From the NCBI GenBank assembly GCA_040766135.1, contig JAXGRA010000010.1, forward strand, positions 19,950 through 83,949: a DNA stretch of 64,000 nt. Direction: 5' to 3'. Source of the stretch: JAGVSV01 sp040766135 (lineage in GTDB: Bacteria; Bacillota; Clostridia; Christensenellales; Aristaeellaceae). The notes under the pieces are model-generated. The model had not been told where the DNA came from. It saw only the letters and a list, made by a program, of their open reading frames with translations, and searched no databases. The translations under genes and the position numbers were made by a program. Shown piece after piece: positions 52,580 through 61,601 of the stretch (the stretch's first letter is position 1; every line of letters starts with the position of its first letter).

Positions 52580-53461
52580 ATGCAGCAGACCGACAGGCTG
52601 ACCGAATCCATGGAGCACGCGCTGACCACACGCTGGCGAAAAACCATCTGGCGGCCCTTTCTGTCCGCCATGCAGCGCTATCAGATGACGCAGCCGCATG
52701 ATCGCATTGCGGTGTGCATATCCGGCGGCAAGGATTCGTGGTTACTGGCCGTTTGCCTGCGCCTGTTGCAGAAGCATTCCAACATCCCGTTTGAACTGGT
52801 GTTTTTAACCATGGACCCGGGCTTCACCCCCGAAAAACGCACGAAATTGCTGGAGACCGCGCGGCGGCTGGAGCTGCCGCTTCATATGTTTGAAACGGAC
52901 ATATTCCGCATTATTCAAGATGTGAAATCGCCCTGCCATGTGTGTGCGTCCATGCGGCGCGGGAACCTGTACCATGAAGCACAGAAACTGGGATGTAATA
53001 AAATAGCGCTGGGGCACCACATGGATGATGCGGCCGAAACGGTGCTGCTGGGCTTGCTCTATGGCGGGGAGTTCCAGGCCATGCTGCCCAAACTATACAG
53101 CCGCAATTTTCCCGGCATGCAGTTGATAAGGCCTTTGTATCAGGTGCGGGAAGCGCGTATTATCTCGTGGCAGCGGGCATATGCGCTGCCTGTCATGGCC
53201 TGTGCCTGCCGCGTTACCCAGCGTGAGGATGGGGGAAAACGCCGGGAAATGAAAACCTTGCTGGCACAAATTGAACGGACAAATCCCCATGCGGTCAGCA
53301 ACATTGTGCAGTCCACCACGCGGGTGAATCTCATGACCGTGCTGGGCTGGCGCGAAACGCGCACATCCCCCTTGCGTTCCTGTATGCAAGATGTCTTGTT
53401 TTCCCAAAACATGGATGATAATGCGCAGGAAATGATTGACAGCGGGGATGCGTCAGACTAA
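52580..53461 (+). CDS. TtcA-like tRNA thiolation ATPase
   Basis: A 293-residue N-type ATP pyrophosphatase. PP-loop SGGKDSW (about residues 47-53), CHVCASMRRG with the CxxC pair, and a further Cys in MACACRVTQ, the pattern of TtcA enzymes that hold a 4Fe-4S cluster and install 2-thiocytidine in tRNA. HHMDDAAETVLLGLLYGG is also typical. The start at ATG 52580 is behind CAAGGAGG; a frame from 52526 is spurious. The exact tRNA target is not certain, since Clostridia have several TtcA-like paralogues. Confidence 0.88.
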   Translation: MQQTDRLTESMEHALTTRWRKTIWRPFLSAMQRYQMTQPHDRIAVCISGGKDSWLLAVCLRLLQKHSNIPFELVFLTMDPGFTPEKRTKLLETARRLELPLHMFETDIFRIIQDVKSPCHVCASMRRGNLYHEAQKLGCNKIALGHHMDDAAETVLLGLLYGGEFQAMLPKLYSRNFPGMQLIRPLYQVREARIISWQRAYALPVMACACRVTQREDGGKRREMKTLLAQIERTNPHAVSNIVQSTTRVNLMTVLGWRETRTSPLRSCMQDVLFSQNMDDNAQEMIDSGDASD

Positions 53462-53488
53462 TATATTGAAAACCCTAGGAGGATGCTT

Positions 53489-54349
53489 ATGAACCCACAG
53501 AAAACCGCAATCCTGGTCGATTCCTGCATGGATGTCCCCCAGGCCTACATAGATCGCTTCAATATGTATGTGATCCCTGTCCGCGTGATTTATCAAGACC
53601 GCGAGTACGCCGATCGTGTCGATATCACCCCGCAGGAGGTGTATGATCGCCTGCCCGTTGAAGTACCCAAAACCTCGCTGCCGGATACCGGCTCGGTAGT
53701 GGCGGCTTTTGACGATATTGTGGCGGCAGGCTATGAGCGCGTGCTGTGCATTACCATTTCCAGCGGGCTGTCGGGCACCAACAACTTAATCAATCTGGTG
53801 GCGCGCGATTATCCTCAGCTGGATATCCGTGTTATCGATACGTTAAATATTGGTATCGCAGCCGGTTTCCAAGCCATATTGGCTGCGACCCTGCTGGATG
53901 CAGGGGAGAAGCTTAGCGCCATCGCGGAAAAGGTGGAACAAAGCGTTAAGGAGTCCAAGGTGTTCTTCTGCCTGTCTACGCTGGAATATCTGCGCCGCGG
54001 CGGCCGCATTGGCAAGGTGGCGGCTATGCTGGGCACGCTGCTTCATATTAAGCCCATTATTACCTGCAATGAGGAAGGCTATTATGTGGTGGCCTCCAAG
54101 GTGCGCGGACGTGCGCAGGCCATTGCTGAAACCATTGCATTGGCTGTCAATGAGGCCAAAAAACACGTTAAATACCGTTTGGCTATTGCCAGCGGTGATG
54201 CAAATGAAGAAGCCCGCCGCGTGATGGCGGAGTTAAAGCGTCTGCTGCCCGATTGTGGCGAAATTATCTTCAGCGATGTGAGCCCCGCGTTGGTGGTGCA
54301 TACCGGCCCCGGCCTGATCGGTATCGGCGTACAGGCGCTGCCTGTTTAG
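53489..54349 (+). CDS. DegV-family fatty-acid-binding protein
   Basis: A 286-residue cytoplasmic protein: VDSCMDVPQAYIDRFN at the N-terminus, KTSLPDTGSVVAAFDD, TISSGLSGTNNLI (ligand carboxylate-binding Ser), STLEYLRRGGRIGKVAAMLG and a C-terminal domain ending VVHTGPGLIGIGV. DegV/FakB proteins bind fatty acids and present them to a FakA kinase for phospholipid synthesis. No kinase gene is nearby. The start at ATG 53489, not 53483, because AGGAGG touches 53482. Confidence 0.93.
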   Translation: MNPQKTAILVDSCMDVPQAYIDRFNMYVIPVRVIYQDREYADRVDITPQEVYDRLPVEVPKTSLPDTGSVVAAFDDIVAAGYERVLCITISSGLSGTNNLINLVARDYPQLDIRVIDTLNIGIAAGFQAILAATLLDAGEKLSAIAEKVEQSVKESKVFFCLSTLEYLRRGGRIGKVAAMLGTLLHIKPIITCNEEGYYVVASKVRGRAQAIAETIALAVNEAKKHVKYRLAIASGDANEEARRVMAELKRLLPDCGEIIFSDVSPALVVHTGPGLIGIGVQALPV

Positions 54350-54363
54350 GTTTAATAAAACAC

Positions 54364-54392
54364 TTGCATAAACGGCTTGGCCGTGTTACGAT
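54364..54392 (+). promoter_or_regulatory. rho: Possible promoter of rho
   Basis: TTGCAT (54364-54369), 17 bases, TACGAT (54387-54392), followed by a leader of about 185 bases before the rho start at 54583. The long leader could serve Rho autoregulation, but no specific element was recognised in it. Confidence 0.5.
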
Positions 54393-54582
54393 GCACGTAT
54401 ACGGGTATCGTACAAAGTATGCGTACATTATTGTTTTTCTTTCAGCCCGCCCTTTCATAAACGATTCACACACGAAGGACGTCTAAGAAAACCTGTTGTA
54501 CCAGCCTGTATCCCGTTTTGCGCACGCTGCACACAGTGTGTGTATTGTGTCGCGTCCACAGAATGTCAAAAAGGAGCAAAAC

Positions 54583-56556
54583 ATGACCAATCCTGAAGCG
54601 CTTCAGGCGATGACCGTTGTCCAGTTGCGCAAATTTGCCAAGGACAGTGGAATTACTCTGGGCACAGTTACGTCCAAGGCCGATATTATTGATCGTATCA
54701 GCCAGGCTTTGCGTCAGTTGGCTGCCGAGCGGGGCATCGAACCGCCTCAGCCCAAGCAGCCCGAGCAGGAGCAGAAGCCGCCGGTGCGCCGTGCTGTAAT
54801 TATCACGGATACTGGCGAGGAACCGCCCCAACCAATCACCCCGCCCAGGCCGCGGCCGGTGCCGGCAGCCAAAGCCCCGGCGTCCGGAACGTCTGCCGCG
54901 CCCAAAGGCAACAAGCCGGCATTTACCCTGCAGGGTGCGCGTGCCTGGCACAATCCGCAGCCCTTTGCCGCACCGCAGCCACCGGCACCCAAGTATGCGC
55001 CGCAGCCGGGTCAGGCCATTAACACTTATCCTGCGGGGCAGCTGGCCGCTGACGGACAAAGCTTGATTACTCCTATACGACAGGTGCCAACAGCAGTATC
55101 GCGTTTTGGCCCCAGCGCTGTGCGTACAGAGGAACCCGTCCGCGAGGATAGCCCGCCACGCCCGCAGTCCTTTACGGCGCAGGGTATGCGCCGCTATCCC
55201 ATCCGTCGGCAGGAATATCAGCGGGGGGCGCTTACACCGCCTGCTTTCCAGTCTCAGGATGCTGGCTATCAGCCTGTGCGACAGCCTGCTTATCCGGGAG
55301 TATACCAGCGTCCTGTTAGCGATGTGCCGGAGCCCGAGGAACAGGGCTACACGCCCTCGCCGCTGCGTCAGCGCGAAGCCGGGGTCAGCCCGGCGGTACC
55401 CGAAATGCTGGCTACCGGTGATTGTGGCGACGGTGCCGGCGTGCTGGAAATCCATGCGGATGGCTATGGCTTTTTGCGGGCGGGCAACTATCTGCCTGGC
55501 AAAAATGACGTGTATGTATCCAACGCGCAAATCCGCCGTTTCCGCCTGCGCGACGGCGACTATGTGGAGGGAAAAACCCGCCCGCAGCGCGATAACGACC
55601 GGTATGCGGCCATGCTGTATATCACCCGCATTAATGGCGTGGAAGCCGAGGAACTAGGCGAGCGCAAGGACTTTGACGAGTTGACCCCGATATACCCCGA
55701 CCGCAAGCTGCAGCTGTCCTCAGCCGAAGAAAACGACATGGTGCTGCGCCTGATCGATATGTTTGCGCCCATCGGCTATGGCCAGCGCGCCATGATCGTG
55801 GCGGCCCCCAAAGCGGGCAAGACCACCATCCTCAAAAAAATTGCCCTGGCTATCCGTCGCCAGCACCCGGATATTCACCTGATGATGCTGCTGGTGGATG
55901 AACGCCCCGAGGAAGTGACCGATCTAAAAGAAACCATCGGCGGAGATGTGCTGCACTCCACGTTTGATGAACCGGCTGAAAGCCATGTGCGCGTCAGCGA
56001 GCTGGTGCTGGAGCGTGCCATGCGCCTGGTGGAGCAGGGCAAGGACGTGGTGGTGCTGATGGACAGCCTGACGCGCCTGTCGCGTGCCTATAACACGCTG
56101 GCACCGTCCTCGGCGCGCGTTATGTCCGGCGGCCTGGCAGCTGGTGTGCTCAACAAGCCCAAGCGCTTTTTCGGCGCTGCACGCAACATCCGCGAGGGCG
56201 GCAGCCTGACCATCATTGCCACTGCGTTGGTATCTACCGGCAGCCGCATGGATGAAGTTATCTTTGAGGAATTCAAAGGCACCGGCAACATGGAGCTGAC
56301 GCTGGATCGCGGCTTGTCCGAGATGCGCGTGTTCCCGGCGGTCAGTATCGCGCGCAGCGGCACCCGCCATGATGAACTGCTGCTCACCCCGGAAGAATTA
56401 CAGGTAACCAATAAAGTGCGCGCACTGGTCTCGGGCTCCTCTGAGCAGGATGGTATTTCGCTCATCCTGTCCATGATGGAAAAAACCAAGGACAATGAGG
56501 ATTTTGTTGCCCGTTATGACGACTGGATTGCGCTGATGAAAGGCGGAAGCAGATGA
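54583..56556 (+). CDS. rho: Transcription termination factor Rho with long N-terminal insert
   Basis: A 657-residue hexameric RNA helicase, about 240 residues longer than E. coli Rho. Residues 1-45 are the Rho_N helical domain (MTVVQLRKFAKDSG). Residues about 50-265 are a Pro/Gln/Ala/Arg-rich, low-complexity linker likely disordered. Then the cold-shock RNA-binding domain (GVLEIHADGYGFLRAGN) and the ATPase core with Walker A AAPKAGKTT (about 408-416), Walker B VVVLMDSLTRLSR, and Q/R loops. ATG 54583 follows AAAAAGGAGC; a frame from 54496 has no site. Terminates transcripts; overlaps galM by 4 bases. Confidence 0.95.
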   Translation: MTNPEALQAMTVVQLRKFAKDSGITLGTVTSKADIIDRISQALRQLAAERGIEPPQPKQPEQEQKPPVRRAVIITDTGEEPPQPITPPRPRPVPAAKAPASGTSAAPKGNKPAFTLQGARAWHNPQPFAAPQPPAPKYAPQPGQAINTYPAGQLAADGQSLITPIRQVPTAVSRFGPSAVRTEEPVREDSPPRPQSFTAQGMRRYPIRRQEYQRGALTPPAFQSQDAGYQPVRQPAYPGVYQRPVSDVPEPEEQGYTPSPLRQREAGVSPAVPEMLATGDCGDGAGVLEIHADGYGFLRAGNYLPGKNDVYVSNAQIRRFRLRDGDYVEGKTRPQRDNDRYAAMLYITRINGVEAEELGERKDFDELTPIYPDRKLQLSSAEENDMVLRLIDMFAPIGYGQRAMIVAAPKAGKTTILKKIALAIRRQHPDIHLMMLLVDERPEEVTDLKETIGGDVLHSTFDEPAESHVRVSELVLERAMRLVEQGKDVVVLMDSLTRLSRAYNTLAPSSARVMSGGLAAGVLNKPKRFFGAARNIREGGSLTIIATALVSTGSRMDEVIFEEFKGTGNMELTLDRGLSEMRVFPAVSIARSGTRHDELLLTPEELQVTNKVRALVSGSSEQDGISLILSMMEKTKDNEDFVARYDDWIALMKGGSR

Positions 56557-57602
56557 GCATTAAGGTTGCTCCCTTTGGAGCATTGCCCAACGGGCAGGCA
56601 GTGCACATCATTTCCCTGATCCGCGGGGATGCGTATGTTAAGGTGCTGGATTTTGGTGCCCACCTGCACAGCGTGGTGGTGCCCGACCGGCATGGAAAAT
56701 ATCAGGATGTCTGCTTGGGCTTTGATGAATTAAGCAACTATATAAAGCATGGCAACGGCAGCGTCGGGGCCACGGTGGGCCGTGTGGCCAACCGCATCGG
56801 CGGCGCGTGCTTTACCTTGAACGGGCGTGAATACCGCTTGTATGCCAACAACAATGGCAACACGCTGCACGGCGGCAAGGACGGCTTTGACAAAAAACTG
56901 TGGAGCTTTCAAACCGAGGAAATGCAGGGGGCCGATCGCGTTACGCTGTCCTATATCTCGCGCGATGGCGAGGAGGGCTTCCCCGGTACGCTGCGCACAC
57001 AGGTCAGCTATCAGTTTGATGATATGGGGCGTCTGACCATTGGTTACACTGCCGAATCCGATGCCGATACCCCGGTCAACCTCACCAACCATGCCTACTT
57101 TAATCTGGCAGGCAGCGGTGATGCGTTGGGTCACCTGATCAAAATGGACGCGGATGCGGTTGTGGAAACCGACAGCGCATTGATCCCTACCGGCCGCATT
57201 GTACCGGTACGGGGTACGCTGTATGATCTGCGCGATATACGCTGCATAGGTGATTTGATTGCCCGCAGGCATGAGAATGCCGCCATGGAGTCTGCAGGCG
57301 GCTTTGACATCAACTATGTGCTCAACGGCACAGGCTTCCGTCCCTGCGCCTGGGTGCGCGAGCCTGTTTCCGGCCGCGAGATGACGGTGTTTACCGATCA
57401 GCCCGGCTTGCAGTTCTACTCCGGGCAGGGCTTGAACATCATGGGTAAGGGCGGCGTCAAGTACGGCCCCTATACCGGCATTGCGCTGGAAACCCAGCAC
57501 TACCCGGACAGTGTGAACCAGCCAACTTTCCCCAACACCATCTTGAAGGCAGGCGATGTATATCGCACCAAGACGGTCTATCAATTCGGCTTGTATAAAT
57601 AA
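56553..57602 (+). CDS. galM: Aldose 1-epimerase
   Basis: A 349-residue mutarotase that interconverts alpha and beta anomers of galactose and related sugars. Seen: LDFGAHLHSVVVPDRHGK, VGRVANRIGG, HGGKDGFDKKLW with a catalytic His, NLTNHAYFNLAG with the second His, and GIALETQHYPDSVNQP with the catalytic Glu. Normal length; no signal peptide. Its start overlaps the rho stop (ATGA). A bidirectional terminator follows before asnA. Confidence 0.94.
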   Translation: MSIKVAPFGALPNGQAVHIISLIRGDAYVKVLDFGAHLHSVVVPDRHGKYQDVCLGFDELSNYIKHGNGSVGATVGRVANRIGGACFTLNGREYRLYANNNGNTLHGGKDGFDKKLWSFQTEEMQGADRVTLSYISRDGEEGFPGTLRTQVSYQFDDMGRLTIGYTAESDADTPVNLTNHAYFNLAGSGDALGHLIKMDADAVVETDSALIPTGRIVPVRGTLYDLRDIRCIGDLIARRHENAAMESAGGFDINYVLNGTGFRPCAWVREPVSGREMTVFTDQPGLQFYSGQGLNIMGKGGVKYGPYTGIALETQHYPDSVNQPTFPNTILKAGDVYRTKTVYQFGLYK

Positions 57603-57620
57603 GATATAAATATAAAAAAC

Positions 57621-57659
57621 AGCAAGAGCCCTGCCGCACAGCGTGACAGGGCTCTTGCT
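57621..57659. terminator. Bidirectional terminator between galM and asnA
   Basis: A 13-bp perfect stem, AGCAAGAGCCCTG (57621-57633) with CAGGGCTCTTGCT (57647-57659). The T-run is clear on the minus strand (AAAAAA at 57614-57619), serving asnA, and weak on the plus side. Confidence 0.88.
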
Positions 57660-57670
57660 TTGCATATAGT

Positions 57671-58678
57671 TTACAGCAGCACAATACCCGCTTTCTGGCA
57701 GGCGGCCAGCGTGTCCTTGTCCCAGTAGGAGGATTGTACCTCGCCAATGTGTGCCTTGCCCAACAGCAGCATGCACAGGCGGCTTTGCCCGATGCCGCCG
57801 CCCATGGTGTAGGGCAATTCTCCATTGAGCAGCGCCTTGTGGAAGGGCAGTTCCCGGCGGTAATCGCAGTTGGCCTCGGTCAGCTGTGCGTCTAAGCTTT
57901 CAGGCGATACCCGTATGCCCATGGACGAAATTTCCATTGCGCATTCCAGTACATCATCCCAGAACAGGATGTCGCCGTTCATCGTCCAGTCATCATAGTC
58001 CGGCGCGCGCCCATCATGCGGCTGGCCGGAATGGAGCTTGCCGCCGATTTGTAAAATGCCTGCAGTGCGGTGCACTTTCAGAAAGGCGTGCTCGCGCTCT
58101 TTGGGAGTTAGCCCAGGGTATAGGTCTTCCAGCTCCTGGGTGGTGATGAACGTAACTTCGCGCTCCAGTGAGATGGGCAGCGAAGCATATTTCCAGCGCA
58201 GCAAGTCCTGTGTGGCTACAATGGCGGTCACGATACGCTGCATGGCATCCTTCAGGGTAGCCATGGTGCGCATTTCCTTGGTAATCACCTTTTCCCAGTC
58301 CCATTGGTCCACATACACGCTGTGCAAATTATCCAGTATTTCATCGCGCCTGATGGCGTTCATGTCGGTGTACAGGCCTTCTCCCACCGGGAAATCGTAT
58401 TGCTTCAAGGCCATGCGCTTCCACTTGGCCAGCGACTGCACCACCTGCACGCAGGTACCAGTGTCCTTGATGTCAAAGGATACCGGTCGCTCCACGCCGC
58501 TTAGATCATCATTCAGACCCGATGCGCCCTCCACAAACAGCGGGGCGGATACGCGCTTCAGGTTCAGCGCCCTGCACAAAAAATCCTCAAAGGTTTTCTT
58601 GATAATGGAAATGGCTTCCTGGGTTTCATACAATGTCAGGTACGACCGATAGTTCTCTGGCACCAGGATACGGGACAT
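57671..58678 (-). CDS. asnA: Aspartate--ammonia ligase
   Basis: A 335-residue class II synthetase-like enzyme that makes asparagine from aspartate, ammonia and ATP. Seen: PENYRSYLTLYETQEAI, FLCRALNLKRVSAPLFVEG, LNDDLSGVERPVSFDIKD, YDFPVGEGLYTDMNAIRRDE, the GDILFWDDVLECAMEISSMG core and PYTMGGGIGQSRLCMLLLG. Length is normal (about 330). Its promoter is at 58711-58739 (minus), and the IS66 element ends 30 bases beyond it. ATG follows AAAGGAG. Confidence 0.95.
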   Translation of the reverse strand: MSRILVPENYRSYLTLYETQEAISIIKKTFEDFLCRALNLKRVSAPLFVEGASGLNDDLSGVERPVSFDIKDTGTCVQVVQSLAKWKRMALKQYDFPVGEGLYTDMNAIRRDEILDNLHSVYVDQWDWEKVITKEMRTMATLKDAMQRIVTAIVATQDLLRWKYASLPISLEREVTFITTQELEDLYPGLTPKEREHAFLKVHRTAGILQIGGKLHSGQPHDGRAPDYDDWTMNGDILFWDDVLECAMEISSMGIRVSPESLDAQLTEANCDYRRELPFHKALLNGELPYTMGGGIGQSRLCMLLLGKAHIGEVQSSYWDKDTLAACQKAGIVLL

Positions 58679-58710
58679 GAGCGCACTCCTTTCGTGTAAA
58701 GCGTGCAGCG

Positions 58711-58739
58711 AGTATAGGCAAACAACACGTGAAGGTCAA
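58711..58739 (-). promoter_or_regulatory. asnA: Promoter of asnA
   Basis: Minus strand: TTGACC (58739-58734), 17 bases, TATACT (58716-58711). It is intact; the IS66 target duplication begins 22 bases upstream of the -35. Confidence 0.8.
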
Positions 58740-58760
58740 GAATCTGCCCGTGTTTTCCAT

Positions 58761-58768
58761 GTTTCTTG
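58761..58768. repeat. Target-site duplication, left copy
   Basis: GTTTCTTG directly abuts the left end of the IS66 element and is repeated exactly at 60358-60365. Eight bases is the duplication length expected for IS66. Confidence 0.92.
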
Positions 58769-58776
58769 GTTACTGT

Positions 58777-60235
58777 TCAGCCTATACCCGCTTGGCACAA
58801 TACTTTTCGTCCTTTGAGTACAGAGAGTATGGCAGACAGCAGGGGCAGTTGCCGGCGCTTACATGTTTCAATGAAGCTCAGGATGCGGCAGTACATCTGC
58901 GCACCATCCAGCGTGCGAAAGCCTCCGGACATTTTCTGGCGATTCTTGCATTTGCGCAGGTCACGTTCACTCAGATTGTTGTCAAACGCTACTGCTGTAT
59001 CGTACAGGAACAGCAAATAGTTCGACTTGTGTGTCCTTAACCGGCGCAGCAACGCCTGCTCTTTTTGTTTTGCCCATCTCGGCTTGCAGTCAAGGTTCTC
59101 CGTCTCTCCTTGCGTGCACAGAGCATCATACGCTTCACTGTATGTTTGTTTCTCCGTTTCCGGTACGCCCGCAGAATCCGCGCGTTTTCGTGCTTCATTC
59201 GCGCTGCACAACAGTGCGCGCATCGCATCGCTCCATGCATGACCGGTATCTTCTGTGTTCTTGGTTAGATGACGCAACAGATGCACGTTGCATTCGCCAT
59301 GTCTTGTGCCAAACTGATATATCGCTGCCTCATGATCGTGAACCAGCGTACCCGCAAACGCCGACAGCACAGGCATCTGACGCAGGTTGTCCAGGTTTTT
59401 GCGCGGCATACACGTATACAGCACGGCATCTGCTGTGCTCAGGTTCCGGATAAACGCAGGATGACCATCTATGCTGATGTTTGTATTGTCAGTATAGATT
59501 ACACGTTGATTCAGCAAACCGTTCTGGACATTTTCCAGTTCATCCGATAGTGCATGTGAAAATCCGCTCAGCATGCCATATATGCTGCCTGCTGATGGCT
59601 GGATAATTCCGTCTGTCATGCTTCCTATAAATTCCCGGATGCGATCATTGGATACGACACCTACACTATACAGGTAGATTGCCTGCGCTCGGAGCACATC
59701 GCCATAGATCACATCGCTGTTGTAGCCACGGGGTATCTCATACTGTCCTGCGCTGTTGGGGTAAAAGCGATGCTCCGTGGCATAGGGCACAATCTCTATA
59801 TCCAATACATACTTGATGATGGGACGGCCACAGCCCGAACCATGGACTATCACCTTATGTTGCAGTTTGCCAGTGGCTATCTGTTCTTCTACTTGCGCAC
59901 GAGTCAATGTCTTCCCCGGATGACCTGTTTGTGCTCCTTTGTGCCGCCCGCTTTTTTCTCGACCGTTGTATGTGTTCGTCCGTTTCCCTTTTTGATCCGT
60001 GGAGGGCGGCTGCGAGGAATTGCCACTATTGTTGTTCAATATGCTGCGCAGACGGTCGTTCTCTTCACGAAGCAATTGTATCTCTTTGCCCATCTGAACC
60101 ATTTGTTTGGTCTGGACTTCAATCACCTGCCGAAGTTGAGCGGTTTTCTAGTAGCCTGCTTCTCGCTTCCTCCAGCCGAGCAATTGTTTCCTGTAGCTGT
60201 TGGAACAAGCCTTTCTCATAATGTCCACCTGCCAC
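58777..60235 (-). pseudogene. IS66-family transposase (one frameshift near the N-terminus)
   Basis: A DDE transposase whose natural start appears to be GTG 60235 behind GGGGAGGTG, giving VAGGHYEKGLFQQLQET and a coiled-coil arm. The frame breaks at a run of four Ts (plus strand 60144-60147); one extra base there explains it. The remaining 449 residues (from about 60126) are intact: coiled coil, NNNSGNSSQPPSTD, zinc-like region, catalytic Asp in YTDNTNISIDG, Asp in GTLVHDHEAAIYQ and Glu in NNLSERDLRKCKNRQKMSGG. The stop TGA lies within the left inverted repeat. Programmed frameshifting cannot be excluded, but single-gene IS66 members normally use one frame. Confidence 0.85.
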
Positions 60236-60342
60236 AGTAAACACCTCCCCAAATCCTCAATATCTGCTATATTCGACATGCATGAGCAATAATCCTTTTG
60301 GTTTTTATAATTTTTTGTGAAAATTTTTCCAGCCGCACTTGG

Positions 60343-60357
60343 AGGCTGAATAGTAAC
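60343..60357. repeat. IS66 right inverted repeat
   Basis: AGGCTGAATAGTAAC, inverted and one mismatch from the left end at 58769-58783; flanked by the 8-base duplication at 60358-60365. Confidence 0.92.
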
Positions 60358-60365
60358 GTTTCTTG
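60358..60365. repeat. Target-site duplication, right copy
   Basis: GTTTCTTG, identical to 58761-58768. Confidence 0.92.
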
Positions 60366-60399
60366 TGCAATTGTGTGTGGTACTATAGGTTTGCTGCAC

Positions 60400-60429
60400 G
60401 TGACATCCTAAACATGGCTATGCTATACT
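60400..60429 (+). promoter_or_regulatory. Promoter of the flippase-like gene
   Basis: GTGACA (60400-60405), 18 bases, TATACT (60424-60429), about 40 bases before ATG 60471. It lies just outside the IS66 element. Confidence 0.55.
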
Positions 60430-60470
60430 CGTGCGCGGGAGTTCGGTAAGAACCCCTTTTAAGGAGTATC

Positions 60471-61601
60471 ATGCGCAAACTGAACCGTCAGGCATTGAGT
60501 AAAGCTCTGAATGCCCTGTTTATTGTCGGCACTTTTGCAGCCGTTGTTTATTTTGCGTTCCAATCGGGCGATGTTACGCAAATCGGAGAGGCTCTGCGCT
60601 CGGTCAGCCCCTGGTGGCTGCTGGGTGCGCTGGGCTGCTTTGCGCTGCACGCTTTTTTGAGGGTGCCATTGTACATGCTTTTTTTCCGGTTTCAGCAGGT
60701 ACATGCACGCTTGAGCTCCAGTATTTTAGTGGGATTGATCGGCATGTACTATTCAGCCATTACGCCTGCTGCCACCGGCGGCCAGCCTATGCAGGTATAT
60801 GCATTCAAAAAACGGGGTGTACCTCCGGGCATCGCCTCCTCCGCCCTCGCGGTTAAGTTTTTCTGCTGGCAAAGTGCGCTGCTGCTGATGGGCGGCCTGC
60901 TGTGGGCAATTTTCCCGGAGGTGGTAGCTGATACGCTCAAGCAGGGCGTTTGGTTTTTAGGGGTAGGCTTTTTTGCTAATGGCGTGGCGGTTGTGCTGGT
61001 TATCCTGCTGGCCGTCAGCCGCAATGTTGTGCGCGCTATCCTGATTTTTATGGTCAAGCTTGCGCACAAGGTGCGCATTGTAAAGGATGTAGCGCAAACA
61101 TCATCCAAATGGGATGCTGCGCTGATGGACTTTCATGCCAGCGTTGATTTACTAACTGGGCACCCGTTTCAGTTTTTGGTGTTGTTTTTGATGTCCGCCC
61201 TGCAGGTGACATCATTGATGAGCGCAGTGTACTTTGTATATCGGGGCTTTGGGCTGTCGCAGGCACCGTATATCCACTTGCTTACCATCCAGCTGATGCT
61301 GCACATTGCGGCTTCTTTTACGCCGCTGCCCGGTGCCTCCGGTGCGCAGGAAGGCGGTTTTTACCTGTTCTTCGGCAATTTCTTCCCATCCGATATCATT
61401 TTTGCCGCGCTGCTGGTCTGGCGTTTTGTTACATACTATGCCTCCATTTTGGCGGGCTTTGCCGCTGTGTTGATGGATGGTGCGTATGGCTTGACGGGCA
61501 AAAAGGCTGTCCAGGCCGCATTGGAAGCCGCGCGTGCCAAGCAAGAGGAGCAGGGGGAATTGCCGCCTTCTCAGTCTGACGATGCCGACGAATCCATTTG
61601 A
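60471..61601 (+). CDS. Lysylphosphatidylglycerol synthase-type membrane protein (flippase-like)
   Basis: A 376-residue integral membrane protein with about eight helices of the LPG_synthase_TM/UPF0104 family. Seen: the SVSPWWLLGALGCFALHAFL segment, YYSAITPAATGGQPMQVY (the conserved TP-x-x-GG motif), and the second-half motif FTPLPGASGAQEGGFYLFF. It is the membrane half of MprF-like proteins without the synthase half, and probably moves a lipid or glycolipid. The C-terminal tail is acidic (SQSDDADESI). Its last 31 bases overlap, tail to tail, the end of the AAA ATPase gene. Confidence 0.9.
   Translation: MRKLNRQALSKALNALFIVGTFAAVVYFAFQSGDVTQIGEALRSVSPWWLLGALGCFALHAFLRVPLYMLFFRFQQVHARLSSSILVGLIGMYYSAITPAATGGQPMQVYAFKKRGVPPGIASSALAVKFFCWQSALLLMGGLLWAIFPEVVADTLKQGVWFLGVGFFANGVAVVLVILLAVSRNVVRAILIFMVKLAHKVRIVKDVAQTSSKWDAALMDFHASVDLLTGHPFQFLVLFLMSALQVTSLMSAVYFVYRGFGLSQAPYIHLLTIQLMLHIAASFTPLPGASGAQEGGFYLFFGNFFPSDIIFAALLVWRFVTYYASILAGFAAVLMDGAYGLTGKKAVQAALEAARAKQEEQGELPPSQSDDADESI

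Larger units (their letters stand above)
58769..60357 (-). mobile_element. IS66-family insertion sequence, complete with ends
   Basis: A 1,589-bp element. Its ends are inverted repeats: GTTACTGTTCAGCCT at 58769-58783 and, on the other strand, GTTACTATTCAGCCT at 60357-60343 (14 of 15 identical). Each end is flanked by the same 8 bases (GTTTCTTG), so it arrived by transposition and has not been rearranged. It carries a single transposase gene on the minus strand and no tnpA/tnpB-like genes, the simple (ISBst12-like) layout. The insertion lies between the divergent promoters of asnA and the flippase-like gene. Confidence 0.95.

Noticed and set aside
60148..60399. An 83-codon minus-strand frame upstream of the transposase
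   Set aside because: It is in a third frame, crosses the inverted repeat and target duplication, and has no domain. The true N-terminus of the transposase is in a different frame.
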